NCBI RefSeq assembly: GCF_014201145.1
Contig: NZ_JACHDP010000001.1
Span: forward strand, 2,232,001-2,296,000
Origin: Micromonospora parathelypteridis
Lineage (GTDB): Bacteria; Actinomycetota; Actinomycetes; Mycobacteriales; Micromonosporaceae
Reading direction: 5' to 3'
DNA: 64,000 bases
Of the stretch, positions 8,576 through 16,360 are shown in pieces. Under the pieces are notes generated by a model. The model was not told the origin of the DNA and searched no databases. It was given only the letters and a program-made list of their open reading frames with translations. Within the stretch, counting starts at the first letter, position 1. Every line of letters begins with the position of its first letter. A program made the position numbers and the translations under genes.

Positions 8576-11500
8576 TCACTCCTCGCCCTCACGGGTGCGT
8601 CGGGTGGGCGGCTCGACGACCTGACGCCCCTGCCCGGAGACCGGGCAGCTGGTGCGTACCGGGCAGACCCGGCACTTCGAGTTGGCCACCGCGGCGAACG
8701 TGGCGGCTGCCATCGTATCGGCGGTCCGACGGACCAGCGCGGTCGCCCAACCGGCCGCGGGGCCTTCGCCGGCCGCCGGCTGATTCTGCTCCCTGGCGTC
8801 CTTGGCGGAGGTGCCGAGCTGCACCAGCGCCGCGCCCCCGGACTCGTCACCGAACTCGGCGAACGCCCCCGCCTCCACCGCAGCCTGGTACGCGCCGAGC
8901 TGCGGGTGCTCGGCCAGCTCGGTGCCGGTGACAGCGGTGGATTTGCCGGTCTTCAGATCGATCACCACGAGCCGCCCGGCCTCGTCGACCTCCAGCCGGT
9001 CGACCCGACCGGTCAGGTCGACCGGCCGGTTCGGGTCGTCCAGGCGGACCGCGAACTCGTGCTCGATGGCGAGCAGTCGACGCGGATTGGTGGCCAGCCA
9101 GCGCAGCAGCTTGTCGACCATCGCCTCGGCTCGCTCCCGCTCCGGCCCGGCCATCCACCGGGCCGCCAGCTCGATCGCGTCGAACCGGGCGGCCACGTAG
9201 TCGAGCAGAGCGCCCCGATCGGCACTGGCGTCCTCGGCGAGCATCGCGGCGGCGTGGACCAGGTTGCCCACCCCCTGCGCCGTGCTGGTCGGGCCGCTGC
9301 CGCCGTGCCGTTCCAGCAGCCACCGCAGGCTGCACCGCAGAGCGCTCTCCATCGCCGACGGGGTGACCCGCACCGGATCCCCGTCGTCGACGAGCGGCCG
9401 GTCGTCGGAGAGCCCGCGCAACCCCCACCAGTCGTCGGGGTGTGCACCGGAAACCCCGGCGGCGGCGAGCCGGGCCAGCTCGGCCGCCGCCGCGCGCCGC
9501 CGGCTTGCCGGGGCGGCCGGGTCGGTGATGGCGGTACGCAGCTCGGCCACCAGCGCCGGCAGAGTGAGCGCCCGGGGCGGGCGGGTCACCGGCAACGCGC
9601 CGGGACGGTCCGGCTCGCCGTCGCCGTCGCCGCTGGTCGCGCCGTTGGTCGCGCCGCCGGATGGGCTGTTGGTCGCGCCGCCGGTTGGGCTGTTGGTCCC
9701 GCCGTCGGTCGCGCTGCTGGTCGCGCCCTCGGTCGGGCCGTCGCCGGAGGGCGGGGCAGTCGGAGGGCCGCCGGCGGGTTCCTCAGCCTGCGGGCCGGTA
9801 CGCGGACCCGGCGGTGTGGTCGGGTCGACCGGCCCGGCACCGCTCGGCGGTGTCGGCGGGGTGCTGGGGCCCAGCTCGTGCAGGAACCGGCTCGGCTGTT
9901 CCTCGTGGTCGTCACCGCCGACGGCGGCCGACGCCACGGCACTGACGAGCAGCCGATGCCGGGCCCGACTGATGGCGACGTGGAAGAGTCGGCGTTCCTC
10001 GTCCAACAACGCCGACGTCTGGCCCACCACGTTCGCCGCGGTGGCGCCGTCGACAGACCGGCCGGCCAGCACGTCGACCAGCCGTTCGGAGCCGAGCAGA
10101 CTGCCGCGCAGTCGTAGGTCCGGCCAGATGCCCTCCTGCACGCCGGCCACCGCGACCAGATCCCATTCCAGGCCTTTCGCAGCATGCGCGGTGAGCAGGC
10201 GCACCGCCGCGCCCCGGTCGGCGGTCGGCGCGATGGTGTCGGCCGGCAGGTCCTGGGCGAGCACATGGTCGAGGAAGACCTCGGTGCGGGCACCGGGCAG
10301 CCGGTCGGTGAACCGGGCCGCCGCGTCGAAGAGCACCAGCACGGCGTCCAGGTCACGGTCGGCCGCCTCGGCCCGCCGCCTCCGGGCCAGGTCTCCCTCG
10401 CCGGCCGCCGGCCGCCCCTGGTTGATCGCGCCCGCCCAACGCTCGGCGAGACCACTGGCGTGCCATACGGCCCAGAGCACGTCCTCTGCGGTCGACCCCG
10501 GCCGAGCGGCGGCATGGCGTGCGGTGGCCAGCAGCCCTGCCACCGCCTGCGCCGGTTCGGCCCATCGCCGGTCGATGCCGGCCAGCTCCTCCGGATCGCG
10601 CAACGCTTCGACGATCAGCTCCCCGGAAGGGCGGCGGTCGCCGCCGGCCAGCGCGAGGGCACGCAGGCCCTGCCGCAGCCGCCGCTCGGCCAACGGGTCG
10701 GCTCCGCCGAGCGACGAGTGCAGCAGCGCGACGGCCGCCTCCTCGTCAAGCCGTTCCGGCTCCAACGCGCAGCGCAGCAGGAGCAGCAGCGGTGCGACCG
10801 CCGGTTGCAGGTGCAGGGGCAGATCCTCGCCGTGCACCACGGTGGGTACGCCGGCAGCGTGCAGTGCCCGTCGCAGGGTGGGCAGTTGCAACGCGGTGGA
10901 CCGCACCAGCACGGCCATCCGCGACCAGGGGACGCCGTCGAGCAGGTGGGCCGAGCGCAGCGCGTGGGCCAACCAGGCGGCCTCGCTGGTCGCGGAGCGG
11001 AACGTGTGCACCTCGACCGCCCCGGGTGGCGCGTCCGGCAGCGGGTGCAGCCGACGGTGCGCCGCCGGGCCACGCAGTCGGCGGCCCAGCCGCGCGATCG
11101 CGGCGAGCAGACCCGGCCCGGCCCGGTACGACGTGGTCAGCAGCACCTGCGCGGCCGGCGCTCCGGAGGCGGTCCGGAAGCGGTGCGGGAACGTGGTCAC
11201 CCCGGCCGGGTCGGCGCCCCGGAAGGCGTACGTGGAGGAATCTGGATCGGCGAACGCGACCAGCGACTTGCCTCCGCCTGCGATGACGGAGAGCAGTTCC
11301 AGTTGGGCGGGGTCGGTGTCGGCCAACTCGTCTAGATACACGTGGGCGAGCCGACGGCGCTCGGCGGTCAGCAACTCCTCGTCGTCGCGCAGCAGACCGG
11401 TGGCCGCCCGGACCAGCTCGGCCGGGTCGTACGCGATGGAGCCCCGGTTGCTGACGTCGCGCAGCGCGAGCACGGCGACGTACTCCCGCAGGAAGCGGGC

Positions 11501-12193
11501 GGCGGCCGGCCAGTCGGCGCGGCCGAGCTTCTCGCCCAGCCGGGCCAGGTCGACCGGGCCCACGCCGCGCTCGGCGGCACGCATGAGCAGGTCGCGCAGC
11601 TGACTGGCGAAGGCCCGGGTCCGCAGGGCGGGGCGCAGGTCGGTCGGCCAGCCGACCGGGTCGTCCTCGGGCTCCTCGCCCACCACGTCCAGCAGCTCGC
11701 GGATGATCAGATCCTGCTCGGGGCCGGTGAGCAGCCGGGGCGAAGGCTCGCCTCGTTCGGCGGCGGCTCGGCGGAGCAACCCGAAGGCGTACGCGGGGAA
11801 GGTGCGCACCAGCGGCTCGCGGAGCACCCGGTGGCCGTCCTGCGTGACGCGGGCCTCGATGCGCTGGCGTAGCGCGGTGGCGCCTCGGCGGCCGAAGGTC
11901 AGCACCAGGATCCGTTCGGGGTCGACCCCCTCGGCCACCCGGGCGGCGACCGCCTCGACCAGCGTGCTGGTCTTGCCGGTGCCCGGACCGCCGAGCACGA
12001 GCATCGGCCCGTCGGTGTGCCCGACCACCTCCGCCTGCACCGCGTCGACCCGCAGGCCCGCCCCGTCGGTAGAGAGGACAGCACCCCTCGAAGCGCCGCC
12101 ATCACCCACCGCAGCACCAACGCCAACGTCGGCCACGGTGTCGTCCCCCCGCGCCGACCCCCCGGCCCGCCGCACCAACCGGTACGCCTGCAT
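8576..12193 (-). CDS. adnA: AdnA: helicase-nuclease subunit with Fe-S-type nuclease domain
   Basis: A 1205-residue partner of AdnB. Walker A GGPGTGKTST (~72) is intact but motif II reads DELAD rather than DEYQD, in line with the weaker motor role known for AdnA. The nuclease has VIDLKTGKST (~1079). Four cysteines, one at ~954 (ALRCSLRW) and three at ~1173, 1176 and 1182 (CRVCPVRTSC), match the C...CxxCx5C arrangement of AddB-type 4Fe-4S nucleases. Between motor and nuclease (~765-870) lies a long Pro/Gly/Ser/Thr linker with tandem GG(A/T)(T)NSP-like repeats at ~818-858. The start MQAYRLVRR is preceded by GGGATGAG. The order adnA-adnB equals that of mycobacteria. Confidence 0.92.
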   Translation of the reverse strand: MQAYRLVRRAGGSARGDDTVADVGVGAAVGDGGASRGAVLSTDGAGLRVDAVQAEVVGHTDGPMLVLGGPGTGKTSTLVEAVAARVAEGVDPERILVLTFGRRGATALRQRIEARVTQDGHRVLREPLVRTFPAYAFGLLRRAAAERGEPSPRLLTGPEQDLIIRELLDVVGEEPEDDPVGWPTDLRPALRTRAFASQLRDLLMRAAERGVGPVDLARLGEKLGRADWPAAARFLREYVAVLALRDVSNRGSIAYDPAELVRAATGLLRDDEELLTAERRRLAHVYLDELADTDPAQLELLSVIAGGGKSLVAFADPDSSTYAFRGADPAGVTTFPHRFRTASGAPAAQVLLTTSYRAGPGLLAAIARLGRRLRGPAAHRRLHPLPDAPPGAVEVHTFRSATSEAAWLAHALRSAHLLDGVPWSRMAVLVRSTALQLPTLRRALHAAGVPTVVHGEDLPLHLQPAVAPLLLLLRCALEPERLDEEAAVALLHSSLGGADPLAERRLRQGLRALALAGGDRRPSGELIVEALRDPEELAGIDRRWAEPAQAVAGLLATARHAAARPGSTAEDVLWAVWHASGLAERWAGAINQGRPAAGEGDLARRRRAEAADRDLDAVLVLFDAAARFTDRLPGARTEVFLDHVLAQDLPADTIAPTADRGAAVRLLTAHAAKGLEWDLVAVAGVQEGIWPDLRLRGSLLGSERLVDVLAGRSVDGATAANVVGQTSALLDEERRLFHVAISRARHRLLVSAVASAAVGGDDHEEQPSRFLHELGPSTPPTPPSGAGPVDPTTPPGPRTGPQAEEPAGGPPTAPPSGDGPTEGATSSATDGGTNSPTGGATNSPSGGATNGATSGDGDGEPDRPGALPVTRPPRALTLPALVAELRTAITDPAAPASRRRAAAAELARLAAAGVSGAHPDDWWGLRGLSDDRPLVDDGDPVRVTPSAMESALRCSLRWLLERHGGSGPTSTAQGVGNLVHAAAMLAEDASADRGALLDYVAARFDAIELAARWMAGPERERAEAMVDKLLRWLATNPRRLLAIEHEFAVRLDDPNRPVDLTGRVDRLEVDEAGRLVVIDLKTGKSTAVTGTELAEHPQLGAYQAAVEAGAFAEFGDESGGAALVQLGTSAKDAREQNQPAAGEGPAAGWATALVRRTADTMAAATFAAVANSKCRVCPVRTSCPVSGQGRQVVEPPTRRTREGEE

Positions 12194-12286
12194 CAGCTCA
12201 TCCCATCACGCCCATACGACACCAACCCGCCCCCCACCCACTCCCCTCCGTCCACCCACCCCAACCCCACCCCATCCACCTCCGTC

Positions 12287-12341
12287 GATCATGAAGTTAG
12301 CGGCGCGACACGCCGACAGCGGCGCCGCCAACTTCATGATC
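12287..12341. repeat. Dispersed hairpin repeat, family A copy 1
   Basis: Arms GATCATGAAGTTAGCGGCGC (12287-12306) and 12322-12341 pair at 19 of 20 positions, loop 15 nt containing GACACGCCG. A second copy lies at 49742-49804 with the same outer arm and loop core but different inner stem. It sits between the diverging ends of adnA and the LOG gene. The rest of 12194-12389 is a C-rich, T-poor run with no gene. Confidence 0.85.
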
Positions 12342-12389
12342 AACGAGGTGAGGCGGCCCGGAAGGGCCGGAGGGAGGGAGGGGGTGGGG

Positions 12390-12935
12390 TCAGGTCAGGC
12401 GGGACTCCAGGGCGTCCAGGGCCTGGGGGATTGAGGGTGCCACTGTCAGGAGGTCGCGGCCGGCGGGTTTGAGGAAGCGTTGGTCGGCCAGCTTGTCCAG
12501 CCAGTCCAGCAGGGGGCGGTAGAACCCGCCGGTGTCGATCAGCACCATCGGCTTGGAGTGCAGGGCGAGGGTCGCGGTGGTCCAGACCTCGAACAACTCG
12601 TCCAGGGTGCCCAGCCCGCCGGGCAGGGTGAGGAACGCGTCCGACTTGTCGATCATCAGGGTCTTGCGGCTGGCCATCGAGTCGGTCACCAGAAGCTCAT
12701 CCGAGGCCAGGTCGGCGACCTCCAGATCGACCAGCGCCTGTGGGATCACCCCCACGGTGCGCCCACCGGCGGAGCGGGCGCCGTTCACCAGCGCGCCCAT
12801 CATGCCGACGCAGCCACCACCACTGACCAACGTGTGCCCGCGCCGGGCCAACTCGGCTCCGGTCTCGGCGGCCAGGTCCAACCAGCGCTGGTCGATGGTG
12901 CGGGAGGAGGCACAGAAGACGCAGATCGCCGCCAT
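12390..12935 (-). CDS. LOG-family protein (cytokinin riboside 5'-monophosphate phosphoribohydrolase-like), short type
   Basis: A 181-residue Rossmann-like protein starting MAAICVFCASS, with SGGGCVGMMGA (~38) and the family signature PGGLGTLDELFE (~105-116) carrying the catalytic Arg/Glu environment (MASRK at ~87). LOG enzymes hydrolyse N6-modified AMP or other nucleotide 5'-monophosphates, releasing ribose-5-phosphate. The ATG overlaps the stop of the upstream LOG gene (TGATG), so translation is coupled. Homologues in actinobacteria lie beside dap genes, as here. The physiological substrate is unknown. Confidence 0.9.
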   Translation of the reverse strand: MAAICVFCASSRTIDQRWLDLAAETGAELARRGHTLVSGGGCVGMMGALVNGARSAGGRTVGVIPQALVDLEVADLASDELLVTDSMASRKTLMIDKSDAFLTLPGGLGTLDELFEVWTTATLALHSKPMVLIDTGGFYRPLLDWLDKLADQRFLKPAGRDLLTVAPSIPQALDALESRLT

Positions 12936-13798
12936 CAGTTGTCCCTCGGCTGGTCGGCTGCCTGCTCGGCGGCGGCCTGCTGGTCGGCGCCGGTACGGGC
13001 GACAGCCTCGTCGCGGACCGCCTCCTGCTCGACGGAGAGTGCGGCCTCGGCCTCGACGATGTACCGGACCGCGGCGTTGACGTCGTCGGTCAGGCAGATC
13101 AGCTCCAGGTCGACCGGCCCGACCTTGCCGTCGGCGGCCATCGTGTCGCGCATCCAGTCGAGCAGGCCCTGCCAGTAGGCGACCCCCATCAGCACCACCG
13201 GGAACCGGGTGACCTTGCCGGTCTGCACCAGGGTGAGCGCCTCGAACAGCTCGTCCATGGTGCCGAACCCACCGGGCAGCACGACGAACGCCTGCGCGTA
13301 CTTGACGAACATGGTCTTGCGGGCGAAGAAGTAGCGGAAGTCGATGGCCAGGTCGACCCACTCGTTGATGCCCTGCTCGAACGGAAGCTCGATGCCGAGC
13401 CCGACGGAGAGCCCGCCGGCCTCGCTGGCGCCGCGGTTGGCCGCCTCCATCACCCCCGGCCCACCCCCGGTGATCACCGCGTAGCCGGCCCGGGCCAGTG
13501 CGCCGCCCACCTGCTCGGCCAGCCGGCACTCCGCGCTGTCCGGTCCGCTGCGGGCGGAACCGAACACGCTGACCGCCGGAGGCAGGTCGGCGAGAGTGTC
13601 GAAGCCTTCGACGAACTCGGAGAGGATGCGCAGCGCGCGCCAGGCGTCCCTGGTCTTCCAGTCGCCCCGCCCACGTGAATCCAGCAACCGCTGGTCGGCG
13701 GTGCTGCTCGGGATCGCACCTCTGCGCAGCGTGACCGCGCCCCGGTGCCGCTCCCGTCCCGGACCGCGACCGGCCTCCCGCCCGTTGCTCTGGCTCAT
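12935..13798 (-). CDS. LOG-family protein, long type
   Basis: A 287-residue TIGR00730/LOG protein. After a ~75-residue basic, likely disordered N-terminus come VFGSARSGPDS (~83), TGGGPGVMEAAN (~116), the FARKTMF helix (~166) and PGGFGTMDELFEAL (~182-195). An Ala/Glu/Gln-rich tail ends the protein. It is paralogous to the downstream short LOG gene and the two overlap by TGATG, suggesting they act as a pair or hetero-oligomer (inference). The ATG at 13798 is chosen because TACGGT lies 6 nt before it, the leaderless pattern seen repeatedly here; an in-frame GTG at 13822 is the alternative. Confidence 0.88.
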   Translation of the reverse strand: MSQSNGREAGRGPGRERHRGAVTLRRGAIPSSTADQRLLDSRGRGDWKTRDAWRALRILSEFVEGFDTLADLPPAVSVFGSARSGPDSAECRLAEQVGGALARAGYAVITGGGPGVMEAANRGASEAGGLSVGLGIELPFEQGINEWVDLAIDFRYFFARKTMFVKYAQAFVVLPGGFGTMDELFEALTLVQTGKVTRFPVVLMGVAYWQGLLDWMRDTMAADGKVGPVDLELICLTDDVNAAVRYIVEAEAALSVEQEAVRDEAVARTGADQQAAAEQAADQPRDN

Positions 13799-13804
13799 GG
13801 AGCA

Positions 13805-13810
13805 ACCGTA
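13805..13810 (-). promoter_or_regulatory. -10 element TACGGT for leaderless LOG mRNA
   Basis: Hexamer TACGGT on the minus strand ends 6 nt before the ATG at 13798, so transcription would start at or next to the start codon. Confidence 0.45.
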
Positions 13811-13907
13811 GTGGAGCGACACCTGCCGGGTGCGCGGGGCGCGGACGCCGAGAAATAGTTCGGGATCATGGGCAACTATTCGGCTCCCCCGTACGTCTTA
13901 CTATTCA

Positions 13908-13920
13908 CATACCGGGTATG
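13908..13920. promoter_or_regulatory. 13-bp palindrome CATACCGGGTATG, candidate operator
   Basis: CATACC-G-GGTATG is a perfect palindrome about a central base. The same 13-mer in reverse complement forms the core of the palindrome at 19782-19800. It lies 32 nt upstream of the start of the small basic protein gene and ~100 nt from the divergent LOG gene. A dimeric repressor site is likely; the regulator is not identified. Confidence 0.55.
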
Positions 13921-13952
13921 CCCGGGCGCGCGCCTTCGGGGGAGGAGACAGC

Positions 13953-14129
13953 GTGATCAGCAACAACGAGATGATCCGGATCCGTCGCCAGATGCAGCGA
14001 CGGATCCGAGACGTGGTGGCCGAACGCCGCCGCACCCGCCAACTGGACCCGACACCCTCCCCCGCCTCGACTCCCACGCCCTCCGGAGCTGATCAAGAGG
14101 TTTGCGTCGCCGACAACGGGCCCGGCTGA
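13953..14129 (+). CDS. Small basic protein, unknown
   Basis: A 58-residue protein beginning MISNNEMIRIRRQMQRR, strongly basic and probably helical over residues 1-30, followed by a Pro/Thr/Ser-rich tail. GTG at 13953 is preceded by a near-ideal GGGGGAGGAG 6-7 nt upstream, which is the main evidence it is translated. The last ~13 codons lie inside the family-B hairpin at 14091-14145, so the stop codon is within the right arm. Preceded by the palindrome at 13908, suggesting controlled expression. I do not recognise a family; a nucleic-acid-binding or ribosome-associated role would be speculation. Confidence 0.6.
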   Translation: MISNNEMIRIRRQMQRRIRDVVAERRRTRQLDPTPSPASTPTPSGADQEVCVADNGPG

Positions 14130-14145
14130 CGCAAACCTCTTGATC
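14091..14145. repeat. Dispersed-type hairpin repeat, family B
   Basis: Perfect 18-bp stem, 14091-14108 (GATCAAGAGGTTTGCGTC) with 14128-14145, loop 19 nt. It resembles the family-A elements in layout (outer GATCA/TGATC ends, loop with CGCCGACA) but has a different stem. It overlaps the 3' end of the small gene and could terminate it and the convergent dapE. Confidence 0.8.
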
Positions 14146-14197
14146 ACCGGCCCGACCGGCGCGACCGGGCCGGCCGGGTCAGGTCTGGTTGGGTTGG

Positions 14198-15271
14198 TCA
14201 GGCCGGGGCCAGCCAGCGGTGCAGGGTTGCCGCGCCATCACGGATCTTGCTGATCTCGACGTGCTCGTCCTTGTGGTGGGCGAGGTTGGGGTCACCCGGA
14301 CCGAAGTTCAGCGCGGGGATACCCATCGCCGCGAACCGGGCCACGTCCGTCCAGCCCAGCTTGCCGATCGGCGCCGCGCCCACCGCAGCCAGGAACTCCT
14401 TCGCCGGAGCCGCCTCGAGCCCGGGGGCGGCACCGGCCGCCGCGTCGGTCACCACCACCTCGAAGCCAGCGAACACCTCCCGCAGGTGCTCCTCCGCAGC
14501 CGCCGGGTCGCGATCCGGCGCGTACCGGTAGTTGACCTCGATCTCGCAGCGATCGGGGATCACGTTGCCGGCGACGCCGCCGACGATCCGCACGGCGTTC
14601 ATGCCCTCGCGGTAGTCGCACCCATCGATCGTGACCCGGCGCGCCTCGTACGTCTGGAGGCGCCGCAGCACCTCACCGGCCGCGTGGATGGCGTTCACCC
14701 CGTGCCAGGAGCGCGCCGCGTGCGCCCGCTCACCCGCCGTCGTCACGATGGCCCGCATGGTGCCCTGGCAGCCCGCCTCGACGATGCCGTACGTCGGCTC
14801 CAGCAGCACCGCGAAGTCCGCCTCCAGCCACTCCGGGTACGCCTGGGCGACCAGGTTGAGCCCGTTGTACCGCGACTCGATCTCCTCGGCCTCGTAGAAG
14901 AAGTACGTCACGTCGTAGCGCGGGTCGGGCAGCGTCACCGCCAGGTGCAGCGCGTACGCGACGCCGGACTTCATGTCCGAGGTGCCGCAGCCGTACATCA
15001 GGTCGCCGCGCATGGTCGACGGGAAGTTGTTGTTCAACGGCACCGTGTCGAGGTGCCCGGCCAGCACGACGCGCTGCGACCGACCAAGATCGGTGCGCGC
15101 CATCACGGTGTTGCCGTGCCGGTGGGTGGTCAGGTGCGGTACGCCCCGCAGCACCTCTTCGACACAGTCGGCGATCACCTTCTCGTTGAGGGACACGGAC
15201 TCTATGTCGACCAGAGCGCGGGTCAGCTGCACCGGATCGGCGAGGACCTCGGGGGTCAGCGGGTTCTCCAT
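14198..15271 (-). CDS. dapE: Succinyl-diaminopimelate desuccinylase
   Basis: A 357-residue M20-family zinc hydrolase that removes succinate from N-succinyl-LL-2,6-diaminopimelate on the way to meso-DAP (cell wall) and lysine. Metal-site motifs are present: GHLDTVPL (~72), GTSDMKSG (~98-105, bridging Asp), FYEAEEIE (~124-131, catalytic and metal Glu), and a late His in LAHHKDEH. The dimerisation lid domain lies between. ATG 15271 is preferred over GTG 15280 because TACCGT lies 7 nt before the ATG, a leaderless arrangement. It is divergent from dapD, as in other actinobacteria. Confidence 0.95.
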   Translation of the reverse strand: MENPLTPEVLADPVQLTRALVDIESVSLNEKVIADCVEEVLRGVPHLTTHRHGNTVMARTDLGRSQRVVLAGHLDTVPLNNNFPSTMRGDLMYGCGTSDMKSGVAYALHLAVTLPDPRYDVTYFFYEAEEIESRYNGLNLVAQAYPEWLEADFAVLLEPTYGIVEAGCQGTMRAIVTTAGERAHAARSWHGVNAIHAAGEVLRRLQTYEARRVTIDGCDYREGMNAVRIVGGVAGNVIPDRCEIEVNYRYAPDRDPAAAEEHLREVFAGFEVVVTDAAAGAAPGLEAAPAKEFLAAVGAAPIGKLGWTDVARFAAMGIPALNFGPGDPNLAHHKDEHVEISKIRDGAATLHRWLAPA

Positions 15272-15278
15272 GGTTCGC

Positions 15279-15284
15279 ACGGTA
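15279..15284 (-). promoter_or_regulatory. -10 element TACCGT for leaderless dapE
   Basis: TACCGT on the minus strand is separated by 7 nt from the ATG at 15271. It decides the start in favour of the ATG over the upstream GTG. Confidence 0.45.
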
Positions 15285-15296
15285 CCTTCAGGTCTG

Positions 15297-15316
15297 TCAG
15301 CGCGAGGAGCGAGCCG
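15297..15316 (+). repeat. Dispersed element E, copy 1 (AGCGCGAGGAGCGAGCCG)
   Basis: An 18-mer AGCGCGAGGAGCGAGCCG here recurs with one change at 44122-44139, both times 35-55 nt ahead of a GTG start codon in the same orientation. Confidence 0.55.
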
Positions 15317-15349
15317 AGGCCAGCCCGGCTGCGACCGAGAGGTGTAACA

Positions 15350-16309
15350 GTGACGTCCGCAGATTCCGCCTGGGGCATCGGCCTGGCCACGGTCACCGCA
15401 GACGAGCAGGTGCTCGACACCTGGTACCCGACCGGCAAGCTGGGCCTGGGCGAGCTGCCGCTGGTCGCCGGTGAGGACAAGTCGGACGTGCTCGACCTGC
15501 CGCCGGCCGCGCTCGGGGACCGGTCACTGCCCGGTCTGCGTACCGTCCAGGTGGTCACCGTGATCGGCTCGCTGGACGACCCGATCAAGGACGCCCCGGA
15601 CGCGTACCTCCGGTTGCACCTGCTCTCCCACCGGCTGGTCCGACCCAACCAGCTCAACCTCGACGGCATCTTCGGCAAGCTGGCCAACGTGGCCTGGACG
15701 TCCGCCGGGCCGTGCCCCCCGGAGCGGGTGGACGAGCTGCGCGTGATCGAGCGGGCAGCCGGCCGCCACCTGGCGGTCTACGGGGTGGACAAGTTCCCCC
15801 GGATGACCGACTACGTGGTCCCCGCCGGGGTGCGGATCGCCGACGCCGACCGGGTCCGCCTCGGCGCGCACCTGGCCGCCGGCACCACCGTGATGCACGA
15901 GGGCTTCGTGAATTTCAACGCCGGCACCGTCGGCACCTCGATGGTCGAGGGGCGGATCGTGCAGGGCGTGCTGGTCGGCGACGGTTCCGACATCGGCGGC
16001 GGGGCTTCCATCATGGGCACCCTCTCCGGCGGCGGCACCGACCGGATCAGCATCGGCGAGCGGAGCCTGGTCGGCGCGAACGCCGGCGTCGGGATCTCGC
16101 TCGGCGACGACTGTGTGGTCGAGGCCGGCTGCTACATCACCGCCGCGTCGAAGATCACGCTCCCCGACGGCCGGGTGGTCAAGGGCCGGGAGCTGTCCGG
16201 CGTCGACGGCCTGCTGTTCTGGCGCAACTCGGTGACCGGCGCGTTGGAGGCCCGGCCGCGTACCGGCCGGGGCATCGAGCTCAACGCCGCCCTGCACGCC
16301 AACGACTGA
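15350..16309 (+). CDS. dapD: 2,3,4,5-tetrahydropyridine-2,6-dicarboxylate N-succinyltransferase (actinobacterial type)
   Basis: A 319-residue left-handed beta-helix acyltransferase transferring succinyl from succinyl-CoA to tetrahydrodipicolinate, the first step of the succinylase DAP branch. Hexapeptide-type turns run from ~165 to 290 (TTVMHEGFVNFNAG, ISIGERSLVGANAGV, LGDDCVVEAGCYITAAS). The N-terminus SADSAWGIGLATVTADEQVLD is typical of mycobacterial DapD. GTG 15350 has AGAGGTG 7 nt upstream. Divergent from dapE with a 78-nt spacer; convergent with the subtilase, separated by a hairpin. Confidence 0.95.
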   Translation: MTSADSAWGIGLATVTADEQVLDTWYPTGKLGLGELPLVAGEDKSDVLDLPPAALGDRSLPGLRTVQVVTVIGSLDDPIKDAPDAYLRLHLLSHRLVRPNQLNLDGIFGKLANVAWTSAGPCPPERVDELRVIERAAGRHLAVYGVDKFPRMTDYVVPAGVRIADADRVRLGAHLAAGTTVMHEGFVNFNAGTVGTSMVEGRIVQGVLVGDGSDIGGGASIMGTLSGGGTDRISIGERSLVGANAGVGISLGDDCVVEAGCYITAASKITLPDGRVVKGRELSGVDGLLFWRNSVTGALEARPRTGRGIELNAALHAND

Positions 16310-16319
16310 CGGACCCGCC

Positions 16320-16346
16320 GGGTCCGCGGCACTCGGCCGCGGACCC
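16320..16346. terminator. Bidirectional terminator between dapD and subtilase
   Basis: Perfect 11-bp stem (16320-16330 with 16336-16346) and 5-nt loop, between convergent stops. Confidence 0.75.
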
Positions 16347-16360
16347 GACAGGGGTACGCC

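Noticed and set aside
5625..8624. 999-codon open frame antisense to adnB, and comparable long frames antisense to the subtilase (16391-19768), S9 peptidase (30923-33454) and tldD (41954-44533)
   Set aside because: High-GC third-position bias keeps the complementary frame free of stops. Translations are Arg/Gln/His/Pro-rich with no domains or ribosome sites, while the opposite strand has full catalytic motifs.
9600..9740. Tandem-repeat patch considered as a CRISPR or minisatellite
   Set aside because: It is in-frame within adnA, units are short and degenerate, and there are no unique spacers.
14189..15349. Upstream 387-codon extension of dapD
   Set aside because: It runs antisense through dapE; DapD homologues start at the GTG at 15350, which has a ribosome site.
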